Positions 10,956-22,566 of a stretch of DNA of 64,000 nt are shown here, piece after piece. The stretch lies in NCBI GenBank assembly GCA_025175895.1, contig CM045987.1:112891040-112955039 (forward strand), written 5' to 3'. The notes under the pieces are model-generated. The model did not search any database. It was given only the letters and a program-made list of their open reading frames with translations, and was not told where the DNA came from. Within the stretch, counting starts at the first letter, position 1, and each line of letters opens with the position of its first letter. The stretch is from Wurfbainia villosa. Taxonomy: Eukaryota > Streptophyta > Magnoliopsida > Zingiberales > Zingiberaceae. The position numbers and the translations under genes were made by a program.

Positions 10956-12245
10956 TGTATGATCGAATTATTCCGAGAGAGGGGGTGAATCTCGAAGGTT
11001 ACAAATTTTCTTTAGAGATCAAAACTTATTTTGAAATCTTTAGAAACAAGAGTATGCAACGGAATAAATAAAATAGAGAGACAAGTTTTTTTACTTAGTT
11101 CACAACCCTAGCCGAGTTGCTACTCCAAGGTTCGTAGCTCTCCGAGAGTTACCTCGATGGGCAATCACTATAATACACTCCGACTCAAGATCTCTCGACT
11201 TTGGAGGGGTTCACTTTTTACAAAGAATAAGAGATAGGTAACACTCTACTTTCTCTTTAAAATTAAGTATATAAAAGCGAAAATGAATACAAACAAGTAT
11301 AACTAAAATGTACCGACACTTTTTAGGGCTATCGAATTAGGCACGGAGAGTCAAAATTGCATTTTCGTGAAGGGATGAAGCTTCTGTGGACAACGAATAA
11401 TAGTAGTAGAACTTGGATGTAGTAGATTAATTGTATTCGAAGTTGGTCGTGTATTTCTTTTATAGACCTTTTTCAATAGACTGGAATGCCCTCCAATCAA
11501 CTCCACATTAGTCCATCGATATGGTACTTCAGGTCTTCCAGTCGATTGGACACTCTTAGTCGACTCCAAGTCACCCACCTTCGCATCAGGAAGTTTGCCT
11601 TTCCAATCGATTGGACCTCCCCAGTCAGCTGAAACTCTTTCCATCTGTGCTACCGGATCTTCAATCGATCACCAGCTACTCTTGCCAACTGGGTATCCAA
11701 TTGACTGACCCATATCCAGTCGATTGGAATCCATTCAATTGACTAATCCATACAAAACGAGATTAGCACAAACAAATAATATAAATCATGATAGTAGTAG
11801 TAATACTGCTTGATCTCGACTTCTAAGTCTCACGCAGACTATTCGTAAGATCGACGCCTAACTTTGTCCTTCTACAGAGGACTCGGCCTAACCTCTCCAC
11901 TCGAGTCTTACCTGTCGACTGCCCTGTCGGACATAATAGTCTTGACATCCGATCTAACCGACCAGGGCTTCCACTAGCTGTTCGGTGTACCTGACCCAGT
12001 TAGACTTTTTGTCGATTGTTTGGTCTCCTGACCTAACTGATCTTCATGCCAGATGTCCAGTCCACTTAACCTATCTGGACTTAATACTTGATGTCCTGTC
12101 CTCCTGATCTATCAAGATGTCTGCCTAGTATCTGGTCAACACGACCTACTAGGACTTCCTGTTAAGCCTGTACACTTAACATTCATATCAGAACACAAGT
12201 AAATCATAACTTTAACTTTGGTTCATACATCAAAATTAAGGAGTG
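10956..12245 (-). repeat. 3' LTR of M, main part
   Basis: Matches 38473-39757 across its length, from TGTATGATCGAATT at the left to the AAGGAGTG word at the right, where solo LTR C3 interrupts it. The last 18 bases of the LTR resume at 13863-13880. On the + strand it shows CAGTCGACTG/CCAATCGA words (about 11480-11745) and the shared GAGTTGCTACTCC word near 11115. Confidence 0.85.
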
Positions 12246-13857
12246 TGTTAGGGCAATCGACCCAGGTCACGATTGACCAGACTTGAGTTTGACTCGAGTA
12301 GTGGTTTGATGTTTGTGTTTTGATGTTTGACAATGACTTGACTATATGATTGACATGAGGTTGACCATATGATGGAGAAGTCCAAGTGGGACACTTGGCA
12401 TGGAAAATTCAAGCATGGGTCTTGGCAAGGGAAAGTCCAAGCTTGAGTCTTGGCAAATGGAAAGTCCAAGCTTGAGTCTTGGCAATTGGAAAGTCCAAAA
12501 TGGATTGGCATGGAAAGTCCAAGCATAGGTCTTGGCAAGGGAAAGTCAAAGCTCGAGTCTTGGCAAATAGAAAGTCCAACATGGGTTGGCAAGGGAAGTC
12601 CAATGGTTGATATTGCCGGCGTAAAATTCAAGGGTGGAGGCTTGGTAGCATAAGTCCAATGGTTGGCGGCGTAAAGTCCAAGCGTGTGTCTTGGCAGTGT
12701 AAGCCCAATGTTCCTTGGTAGTGTAGACCAGATTAGCATGATAATAGTCAATGGAAGCACCTTAAGGCTAGCGTATGGATGACTTGGAGGGATCCAATAG
12801 ACGTGAGGCTGATGGAGGTGGCTAGAAGGTTTAGGTCTAGGCTAAGAGTGACCTAGCAAGTATGAGGTCATCATACTTAGGGTTAAACCTCATGTTTGAG
12901 GTTTGTCAGTCAACTAGGGTTATGGCTCAGTCGACTGGTCAAATATTTTGACACTTAGCGATCGAGTTGACGCTTAGCGATCGGGATTATGACCCGATTG
13001 GTGGGATTATGACCGATCGGTGGTGGGAGTGGACTAACATTCGATCTGCGGCGTGTGGCCTTAGCGATCGATGCCGGGCGATAAGCGATCGATGGTAACA
13101 TCGATCGGCTGCGATGGATGATGATCGTGATGGTTGAGGATATGGGCACAAAATATTTTCGAGTCGACTGCTAGGGTTTGACAGTCGAGTGGAGGCAAGA
13201 TCAATCGACTGATGGGTGTGATCAGCCGACTGATGGTCTATCCGTTAGAACTTATCTAATATAGATTAAGTCATTGTCTCACAATGGCTATAGGAGAAGT
13301 CAAATGATGGTCGCGAGCAATCGACTGCTAGGCGGAATCTAGCCCGAGTTACAGCTTTAAAGGAGCTTGAGGAGAGGGATTTTGGAATAGTTCTTTGAGG
13401 CGATTTGGAAGGGATTTGCTACTGCAAACCAGACCTTCAAGGCTCTTCTTGAGCAACCAAAAGCAAGCATTCAAAGCAATCATTTGTAAAGTTTTCTTTA
13501 CGTTATTTGTTGTATTTAGTTTATAATTTCTTGTATTTCCTTATATTACTTTTGTAATTCTTGTACGAGATTTCTCCGCCTTCGACTTGTTGTCGAGAAG
13601 GAGTGTTTTTTGATTAGTGGTGGTATTGGCATCGCTAGAGCTCATTTGAGCTCAATCCGTGGAGTAGGAACCCTAAGGTTCCGAACGACATTATATTGGC
13701 GTGTTCTTATGTATTGTGTATTTGTATATTTTGTTTATGCTTTATTATTATTTTCACTGCGTATATTAACAAGATTTGTAGACAAGCACGATCAAATTTC
13801 GTCAAGCGAATGAACGCGCCATTCACCCTCCCTCTAGTACTCACCGACGTTTCTACA
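12246..13857 (+). repeat. Solo LTR C3 (C family) inside the M 3' LTR
   Basis: Starts TGTTAGGGCAATC and ends TTCTACA. It has the C-family minisatellite (about 12370-12700), CGATCG and TCGACTG words and a U5 with GGAGTAGGAACC. No internal region adjoins it. The intact M LTR at 39751-39775 gives the empty site; compared with it, five bases are duplicated (GAGTG at 12241-12245, TAATG at 13858-13862, two changes). A solo LTR left by recombination between the LTRs of a full element. Confidence 0.82.
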
Positions 13858-13862
13858 TAATG

Positions 13863-13880
13863 ATGCTTTCTGCATCAACA
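13863..13880 (-). repeat. 3' LTR of M, terminal 18 bases
   Basis: ATGCT to CAACA, matching the right end of the other M LTR (39758-39775). Read on the minus strand this is the start of the LTR (TGTTGATGCA). Confidence 0.85.
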
Positions 13881-14512
13881 ATGTCCCCCTTTTTGATGTA
13901 TGACAACACATCAATTAAAGTTAGAAGAAACAATTTGCAATATTCAAATTTAGCATTTGAGTTTAAAATGTATATGCATGAGATGAGATACTCATATACA
14001 AGAAAAGCTTTACTTTAAATTTTTCTAACTTTAACCCTTTTCTCTCTCAAATTTCTCTAACTTTAACCCTTTTCTCCCCCCCCCCTTGACATACATCAAA
14101 AGAATTTTTAAACAACAAATGCCACAATTTAAAGATGAGGATTAAAGCTTCTCAATCACAAGCTTTATCAAAAAAATACCTAAGTTTTACAAAACTTTGA
14201 AAATAATTTATCAATGCCCCCCCCCTATATTCTTGCAATGAAATTTGAAAATAGGATCTCCCCCTTTTTCTTTGAATCCCTATAATCAAAAATTTTAAAA
14301 GTACTTAAACTTTTGCAAAAGATTAAAATTTTAAATAAAATTTTCAAAATTCCAAAAGTCAAAATATAAGATTTTCAAAACTCTCCCTATTTCAATATTC
14401 AAAACTTCCTCTCAATAAAAGCTAAAAAAATTTAAAACTCTCCCTTAATAAAAGCCTTTAAAATTTATTTTCACCCCAAAATAATGCAAATGAAATAACT
14501 TCCTCTTAGCAT
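13881..14512 (-). other. 3' internal region of M with purine tracts
   Basis: On the minus strand a purine tract (AAAAAGGGGGA, 13884-13894) directly precedes the 3' LTR. Further tracts appear as C runs on the + strand at 14076-14085, 14217-14225 and 14259-14269. The rest is AT-rich and non-coding. Repeated tracts match the layout in C1. Confidence 0.7.
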
Positions 14513-14517
14513 ATTCT

Positions 14518-15901
14518 TGTTGGTGCAATCGGCCCAGGTCACGATTGACCAGGACTCGAGCTTGGCTTAAGAGATGTTTTGATGTTCGACAAAAATATAT
14601 GACAATGTAATTATCATGAGTCTTGGCAAAGTAAAGTCCAAGCATGGGTCTTGGCATGGAAAGTCCAACATGAGTTGGCAAGGGAAAGTCCAAGCTTGAG
14701 TCTTGGCATTTGAGAAGTCCAAGTGAAATATTGGCGGCGTAAAGTCCAAGGGTGAAGTCTTGGCAGCATAAGTCCAATGGTTGGCGGCGTAAAGTCCAAG
14801 CGGAGTCTTGGCGGCGTAAGTCCAATGTGTCTTGGTAGTGTATACACCGTTAGCATGACATAGTCGATGGAAGCACCGGAAGGCTAGCGCGATGGATGAA
14901 CAAGTCATGGATGACTTGGAGGGATCTGAGAGGCGTGAGGCTGATGGAGGTGGCAAGAAGGCTTAGGTCTAGGCTAAGGGTGGTCTAGCAAGTATGGGAG
15001 AACCATACTTGGGCTAAAACCTCATGTTTGAGGTGTGCCAGTCGACTGGTGTCATGTGACAGTCGACTGGTAAGAGTCAACTAGGGTTTGACTGCGGGAA
15101 GTGGCCTAGCAGTCAATTTCCAGAGATGGACAGTCGACTGATGGATGAGTAGTCGATTAATAATGTGGTCAGTCGACTGATGCTCGGTGTTTCGACCACA
15201 GAATGGGATCTCACTCGACTGCTGCGGCCAGCAGTCGAGTGGAGGCTTGACCAGTTGACTGATGGTTATAATCAGTTGACTGATGATAGATCCGTTAGGT
15301 TTTTCCAGCGTGGATCTAGCCGTTGTCTCACGACAACAGTGGCATCAGTCGACTGATGGTCCCGACCAATCGACTGATCGACTTTTTCCAGCACATGTAG
15401 AAGCTTTATAAGGAGCTCGTGGAGGAGGAAAAAGGCAGCGATTTTCTTGAGCAAATTGAAGGGGAGAGTTGGTGCTTTCCAGTCCTTCAAGGCTAGTTTA
15501 AGGCAATCAAAGATCAAGCAAATCCAAAGAACATTTGTAAAGTTTTCTTTGCATAGATTATTGTATTCTTGTTGTATTTGCTTGTCTTACTTTGTATTAC
15601 TTAGTGTAATCTTTGTACGAGGTTTCTCCGCCTTCGACTTGTGTCGAGAAGGAGTATTTGTGATTAGTGATTGCATTGGCGTCGCTAGAGCTCGTTAGAG
15701 CTCGATCCGTGGAGTAGGAATCGTTTAGTTCCGAACTACGTTATATCCTTATGTTTGTGTGTTTGTGTTTTCGTTATTGCTTTATTATCTTTGTTTCCGT
15801 TGCGCTAACGAAAATTGTAGACAAGCACGAGAACGATTTCCATCGACGTATAACACAACGCTATTCACCCCCCCCCTCTAGCTTCCAATCGATCCCCTAC
15901 A
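14518..15901 (+). repeat. Solo LTR C4 (C family) with perfect target duplication
   Basis: TGTTGGTGCAATC to CCCCTACA, flanked by ATTCT on both sides (14513-14517 and 15902-15906). This fixes the ends of the C-family LTR. It holds the minisatellite (about 14630-14830) and at least eight CAGTCGACTG-like words (15038-15380), including the 12-bp palindrome CCAGTCGACTGG at 15038-15049. A TATA-like TATAA at 15407-15411 precedes GGAGCTCG, a word conserved in the family. Confidence 0.92.
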
Positions 15902-15906
15902 ATTCT

Positions 15907-15970
15907 TTCCACAAACTTTTGCATATCATAAATGTTGGTTCCACAAACTTTTGCATATCATAAATGTTGG
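15907..15970. repeat. 32-bp tandem duplication across an LTR border
   Basis: Two identical 32-bp copies (15907-15938, 15939-15970). Each has 26 bases of element M followed by TGTTGG, the first six bases of the neighbouring solo LTR. The copy therefore arose after that LTR inserted. Confidence 0.88.
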
Positions 15971-17037
15971 TGCAGGGGCACTAGATAATCGAACTTGTGT
16001 TTTGATTATGGCAAAGACACAAAGTTAAGTTTACATCGTTATCTCACGAGCTAAATCAAGTGTGCAGAAAAGTGGTAAAGTTGGAGCTGAAGGCTAGCGA
16101 CCCCCGGAGGAAGCCGCGGTGGTCGGGCGACACTCGAGTGACTTCGGAGGGAGCCGAAGGAATCGAGTGGAAGGCCGGAAGTGAGAGCTACTATCGAGGT
16201 AAGCTCGTGTGAGTGAGAGATTGTAAGGTCGTGTCCTCTTTACGGGGATGACCATAGGCGGCGATCCGACTAAGACTTCCTATGGAAGGTCTAGGTCGAG
16301 ATCGGACGGTTAGAAACCGTCGCATTTATCATTTTCCGAGCTAATCTCTTACTGCAGGGAAGTGGTCAGGCTGACAGTCGACTGCTGGACATTGGGCAGT
16401 CGACTGATGCTCATCAGTCGACTGATGGGAGGCATCGGTCGACTGATGGCGATGAATCAACCTTTGCGCTAGGTCAAAATGGATAACGTTTAACGCGGCC
16501 ACTTCGCGATAAAATTTGCACAACTTCGTGATCTGTTCCAAAAAAAGGGAGACAAATTCAGAGGTCAAAATCTATAAAAGGAGGGGAGGATTTCAACTCC
16601 AAGCATCATCAAGTTTATTCATCAAGTGCTCCTACAACGCCAACGCTCCAACGTCGTCATAACGCCGACGCGACGACAAGTTCAAATCTCCTTCGTCGGC
16701 AGCAGTAGCAAGTAATTATTTTTATTGTATTCTTTATTTTAATCGTAACGAGGTGAGGTAGGCTTGTTGCCTCATCCTCGTACATTCGGTTTTTGTGATC
16801 GTTGTCTCCTACCTCCAACGAGGAGGAGGCGTTATAGTGCTTTGTCATTCGTATGCGGTCTAGGACCGATAGAGCCTTGGAGTAGCAACCGTTGGGTTGT
16901 GAACCAAGTAAAAATAAACGTGTTCCTTTATTTTCCGCTGCTCTTACTCATTTAATTGTCTACTCGAACGAAATGTCGAAAAGATTTACGATCGCTATTC
17001 ACCCTCCCCCCCTCTAGCGACGCTTCTCGATCCAACA
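15965..17037 (+). repeat. Solo LTR S with perfect target duplication
   Basis: TGTTGGTGCAGGGG to GATCCAACA, flanked by ATAAA at 15960-15964 and 17038-17042. Distinct from the C family through most of its length, but it shares CAGTCGACTG words (16376-16445), GGAGTAGCAACC with GAACCA (16879-16906) and a C run followed by TCTAGCG near the end. No internal region remains. Confidence 0.9.
16573..16580 (+). promoter_or_regulatory. TATA box of solo LTR S
   Basis: TATAAAAG followed by a purine-rich stretch, in the expected U3 to R position about 460 bases from the LTR end. Confidence 0.6.
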
Positions 17038-17502
17038 ATAAAGTCCTCCATACATCAAAACCTAAGTAGTACTTCTTGTGCATTTTAAATTTAAAATTAG
17101 TCTTCTAAGAGGTTGTTCTCTTTTTCATTAGTTTGAGAATAATCCATATTAAAATATATTTTATAGATTTTCAAAAATAATGTTCAAGATAATTTCTCAT
17201 TAAAGTTTCTAAACAAAGATCCTATCATGATTTATTTTAGATTTAAAAATATTTTAAGTTTAGACTTAGATTAGCTAACTCTCATTTTCCTAATTTAGAT
17301 AAAGCTAAGTTACTTAGAAAGGAAGTTGTTTGAGTATCAAGTAATTCAACATTACTTAGATTGATAAGTTCAATTTATTAAGTTCAAGTGAATTAATTGA
17401 GTTATTTTTCAACTCTTTAAATTTTTCTCCCATCTTTTAAGAACATTTCTCACAAATCTTTTAGACTTCCCCTAAATTCTTGATCTCCCTCTAGAATGAT
17501 GT
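17038..17502 (-). other. Internal M sequence between insertions
   Basis: AT-rich non-coding part of element M between solo LTR S and the Gypsy complex. It contains C-rich words that read as purine tracts on the minus strand (near 17469 and 17487). No coding frame. Confidence 0.6.
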
Positions 17503-20500
17503 TGTAAAATACCACAGACACAAAATATAAAATAAATGTTGGGTAAGTGGGAGAATACCCTATGAAATTTTTCATGAATTTTTAGAAATTTTTCTGGACT
17601 TAAATGGAGATTTTCATGACCCTCTTTGCTTATAAGGAGTTAAAAGGCTTAACGGGTCTGAAATCCGACCCGTTTATTTCCCAAACACGACCCGTAGTCG
17701 TTCTTCCATTTCCTCTCCGCGAGCGTTTCTATGTCGATTCCCTTTCTCCGCCCGATCCCTATTTCTCTCGAATTCCCTTCTCCCACTGACCAATCCCTCT
17801 TCTCCTCCTCTCTGACGCGCAACCCTTCTTCCTGCTCGTCGACCACCATGGACCCTCCGGTAGGTGCGATCACTGTCGCTCGAGCTCAGATCATCGCCGA
17901 CGCTCTTCTACGGTGGTGGCTTGGCAGTGAGCAGATCCGACGCTGCTCAGATTGATCGCTGCCTTTCCTTTCTTCCCTCAACCGTCGGCGGAGCAACTCG
18001 TCAGTCGCTAGGCCACGGACCACCGGCAACATCGCATCTATCGACCCGCCTCCCCGCCGCTCATTGTCGCTTTCTCCACACCTCTTCTCCTCGCCTACCG
18101 CCGGGATGCCTTGCTTTTTTCCCAATTCTGATCTGGTTCTCAGGATCGCAAAGCTTAACTCACCAACCGCTCCTCTTCTTCCGATAGAGCAGATCATCCT
18201 CAAGTTGTCGATTTTAATCCGTCGCCGACCTCTTCTTCTGATCTCGACAGCAACAGGCATGCCTTTTCTCTAGCTGTAAAGGATCGCTTCATGTTGTCGA
18301 CTTCTCATCATCACAACCACTCCATCCCTCAGTCGTCGCTCACCTCAGTGCGGGTGTGAGCAGCAACTCCATCGGCGTTGCCAGCCGCCTAAGCCACTGC
18401 CTTTCTTCGACCTCCGTTATGGGCTAGCCTGGCTGTTATGAGGAGACTTGCTACTGTCTTCCTTCCTCATTGAGTTGCTCGGTTGTGAATAAGAGTAGGA
18501 GATCCTGGTTACGATGTAAGTGCTCTATGGGCATGGCTGTGAAAGGGGTTGGTGCACAGCAACCGTGCCGACGAACTGGTATGGGTCGGATTGTAAGGTA
18601 AGCTACTAATACAATATGGAATTATAGGGTTTCCCCAATTATGGCTTGTTGACCTGGTTGATCTTGGTAGCTATGGATTGGAATTTGGAAATTTGCCTAT
18701 GGTGTGTTTGTAGGTGATAAGTGATATGAGATTTGGGAGATGCTACTTCCAGTTCGGCTATTGATTTGGAGTTTATACTGTACTATTGGATCAGGAGGTT
18801 TTGTGATTTAGCTAGACTAGGTAAGTGATTTACAGCTAAATAATTGCCGAAGAATTTGTGCATTTTTATAGTGAACCGGTATATGGTTTAATATGAATGC
18901 TTAATTAGTATGATGATATGGAATGAGGTTATGCCATGTGGGATTTGGTTAATTAATTGGGGATTAAGATTGGTTTAGATTCTTATTCCTACAATTTAAT
19001 TATGCTAGCATGTGGTTATATTGGATTCTACCGTTTCAGATATTGGATTCGAGGTAGAGATCTTGGAGGCGGAGACCGTCAACATGAGCTTCCTAGCAGG
19101 TGGGTAATTTCCTACCTGGTCCGGGTAGATGTATTACATTCAGATTTAGTCATAGATATGAGCATGTTAGGTGTTCATATTACCTTGACCCTGCTCTCAT
19201 TATCGTATGCTTGAACTTATCGTTGGATATATTTATGCTCAATTGTTGATATCACATATACCCTATCATGATTTAGGAGTTATAGATGTGATGTAAATTG
19301 GCCTAGATGTTTAGCATGGTGTAAATGTTAGTACGGGGGATGACCCAATTTATAAATTGGAAAAAGGTCATCTATGGGTAGGTAATGCCCTAAATATAGG
19401 ATTTATTTCCAATACCCGTATGTTGCATATTGTTACCAACCATGAGTTGTGTAATGGTTAAGTGAAGGGTGATTAGTGTGTCATTTGCGGACGGTGGTCC
19501 CGACGATATGATCGATCAGTCGACTCTCTATTGGATAGAGAGTCGTCGATCGATTAGTCGACTCTCTATTGGAGAGAGTTATGATCGATCAATCGACTCT
19601 CTACATGATAGAGAGTTCATCGATTAGTCTGACGACTCTATAGGATAGAGAGTCGTCGATTAGATTGGTATAACTCTCTACGGGATAGAGTATAATGATC
19701 GATTAGTCGACTCTCGCAGATAGAGAGTGCGTTGATCTGGTTAGTATGATTCTCTGTAGAATAGAGAGTCTATGGTGGATGTCTGTATGTGAGACATCGG
19801 ATTCATGTCATTTGCATGCACGCTAGCGACGAGGTCTCCCTTGTGGTTGAGAGTGTTGTCAGTCATCCTGCCTCCACGGTTACTCATAGGAGGAGTCACC
19901 GGTGCGAGGGCAGAGCATTGTGGTGCTGCACTCTACCACTATAGACGGTGGTAGTTGGATTTGCATGCCGTAGTCCTGCGTGTGTAACACTCGACCACTC
20001 ATGGGTAGTGACTGTCGGAGTGACCAACAGCAGGCACCCCCATCGTGTAGCTTGCTCTTTACGCTTATATGCTACTCGATCATACTGCCCACTCGGCCAC
20101 TCGAGAGTAGTGGTTGGTGTTGAATTGGGACAGTTGTCATGCTCAAGCCACCAAGGCTACATTGGGGTCGTGGTAGCTTTAGGGTGAGCTGACATGACCA
20201 TGCATGCTGCATTGCCGACTTATGGCATTTTTGCATATTGCCATATATATACATATATGCATGTATATATATATATATATATATGGATGATTGTGATTAG
20301 TATACATATATAGATGCAGTCTATATATATATATATATATATATGCTTATTGTGATGTTGCATTTGATTGTGTTATGCTTGCTGCATTTGGGTGTACATC
20401 ATATTCATGCATGTTTCTTGCATTTGTTATACGATTGTGTCGAATACTGGTATGGGTTGGATAGACCATTAGATACCTTGACCTGTAGCTAGAGTATATT

Positions 20501-21180
20501 GTGAGTTGATCTACTCTTCCTGTTATATATATATATATATGTTTGATATATGTTCGGATTGGATCAGAGTAGCGTAGCAGACTTCAGGTATGTCTGCATT
20601 TTTATGTTGTTTATTTGGTTAGACGGTATATGCTTCTATTTATATACTATGCTGATATACCTGTTGTACCTCTAGAGTATGTTGTTGAAAATACATGTGA
20701 TATGACATATATACATGTTTTTCTATTACCTGTTGAGTTTTACTCACCACCCCCCACAGGTTTTTCATGTCGCCCAGTGCAATGTAGAAGACTTGTGACT
20801 TGGAGCACCGCTGGCTGACATCTCATCTCACCTCCGAGGCTCCCGTATTGGTTTTGGGCTTTGCGTCCGCCGTGTATTGTATTTGGAGTTTTCGTAGTGT
20901 ACTGTGTTGTGGACTTGTAGATTCGGATTTTGTCGATGTACTGTATATAGTTGTGGTGTATTAGTCATACCGGTATGCATGATGTGGATGTATTATATAT
21001 GTGGGGTTATGGGTATGTCGGGCTATTAGTTTCCGCTGTGTTTCGTTATGTTGTATTTTTTATTTGTTATGTTATTGTTATTGTGGGCCTACGGGCCTTG
21101 TATTAACCCGAAATGTTGCCACGTACAGGGGAGGTGTCGTCCGTTTGATTTTCAGCTCAGTATGCTCTCGGGGCGTGACA
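17503..21180 (+). repeat. LTR1 of complex G
   Basis: 3678 bp. Contains a GC-rich CT-rich block (about 17690-18430) differing from the block in LTR2 and LTR3, an array of seven hairpin units (19509-19771), more short inverted repeats (19920-20130) and (AT)n tracts (20240-20345). Ends GGGCGTGACA before the primer site. Confidence 0.87.
19509..19771. repeat. Hairpin-unit tandem array in LTR1
   Basis: Seven degenerate units of about 35-45 bp, each with an inverted repeat of the form ACTCTCTA, 3-6 bases, TAGAGAGT, joined by GATCGATCAGTCG-like spacers. Confidence 0.85.
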
Positions 21181-21187
21181 ACTTTAG

Positions 21188-21199
21188 TGGTATTAGAGC
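21188..21199 (+). other. Primer binding site, internal region 1 of G
   Basis: TGGTATTAGAGC, one change from the tRNA-Met complement, followed by CCAAGG; it lies seven bases after the LTR. Confidence 0.8.
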
Positions 21200-22380
21200 C
21201 CAAGGTTCTGCGATGCCATACAATGTTGTTTTTGTGTCGAGTCTTGGATTCTCGGGAGTCGATTTATTCGGTTTTGGTTTTTGAGATGAGATGGACAGCG
21301 ACCTGAGCTCCAAGCAGCACGAGGTAAGAATTCTTGAAAAACTTATGGTTTAGTAGATATTTATCTAAACTTGATCAGTAGGTGTATACAATAGAGTTAT
21401 GACACCTGTGCAGACTTGTAGTAGGGGTCGTCCACCGAGGCGACCAACCGGAGTGACCTTTAGGGTTTATACTCTCGGTTATGTTGGCTATGCATTTAGA
21501 TGCTTATACCAGGGAATAACCTGTAGTGTGTTGGTTATTATTCGTAACCGTGGTATGAGTTGACCACGGAGCGACTGTTAGTCTGTGAGTCTTGAACTGT
21601 GTCGAGGAGGTGATTTACCTCACGAGGCTAAGCGATCGGAAAACAGAGGTCAAGTCGTCACATTTATTATGAAAATCAGAGACTACAGTCTTAGAGATTT
21701 CCACTAACTGTACTAGTCAGATCATTACCTGTGGGTAATGAACAGACTTGTAGACTATTGTGATGCAGATAGCGGAAGGCTAGGTTACGGTGTTTCATAG
21801 ACATTTTATCCACGGTTGTAAATCTTGAGATGTATAACTTGGAGAGTACTTTTGAGTACTTAACTCATGTTATACGAGAAAGAAGAGTTATTTGCATACC
21901 ATTTTCGGGATCAAGCCGGTATTTAGTGATAAATGTAGAAAATAATCTTCGGGAAAATAATATATCACTTGATCATTGTTTAGTGATGTTGAAAGAGAGT
22001 ATTTTCCCGTGTCACTTTTAGTGACACATTGTAAGGAATTCTTGAGCTTCAAGAAAGGGTGATTGGTTAGTAATAGTATCTCATGCGAGTCGTGAGACTT
22101 GCGGAGGTTCGACCACCTAATAGCTCAAGAAGATGAATGGATGATTTAAGCCACCGAGTTATTGGCTTATAGTTGGATTAAGATCTTGGGATCTTCTGCG
22201 GATCCTGTCTGGAAGGCGTTGGATGGAGGCAGAGTTTAGAAATGTCTCGGGTTTAAGAGTTGGAGACCGATAAGCAAATATTACGGTCAACTTAATAGAG
22301 TCAAGTCTCATTGGATAAAGGAGCAAGATTAGTCGTATGCCTTGAGCTATGTTAGATTATAGAAGACCGAGATCATCAGG

Positions 22381-22566
22381 ATGTTCTCGTGGATATCAGC
22401 AAAATCAGAACAAAGACTTCGAAGGGATTGTGTGCGTGCAGTGCAGATCACGAAGACACGTGAAGTCAGATATCCATTGGATCAGTTCATCTGTTTCTAT
22501 TGTGAGCAACCACTACATTTGAAGAGCTATACTTTGAAGACTACCAATGGTGTTCCGGGAGGATGA
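22381..22566 (+). pseudogene. gag: Gag zinc-knuckle remnant, internal region 1
   Basis: A 61-codon open stretch containing CFYCEQPLHLKSYT. This fits a CCHC knuckle with both first cysteines and the histidine at correct spacing and the last cysteine replaced by threonine. Position between primer site and integrase fits Gag. The second internal copy has the same change, so decay preceded the duplication. Confidence 0.5.

Noticed and set aside
19509..19771. CRISPR-like look of regularly spaced repeats
   Set aside because: Units are degenerate, spacers repeat too, and the array lies in a plant LTR.
20240..20345. (AT)n tracts here and at 25301, 27790, 32465 and 35230
   Set aside because: Ordinary microsatellites at equivalent LTR positions; no separate function implied.
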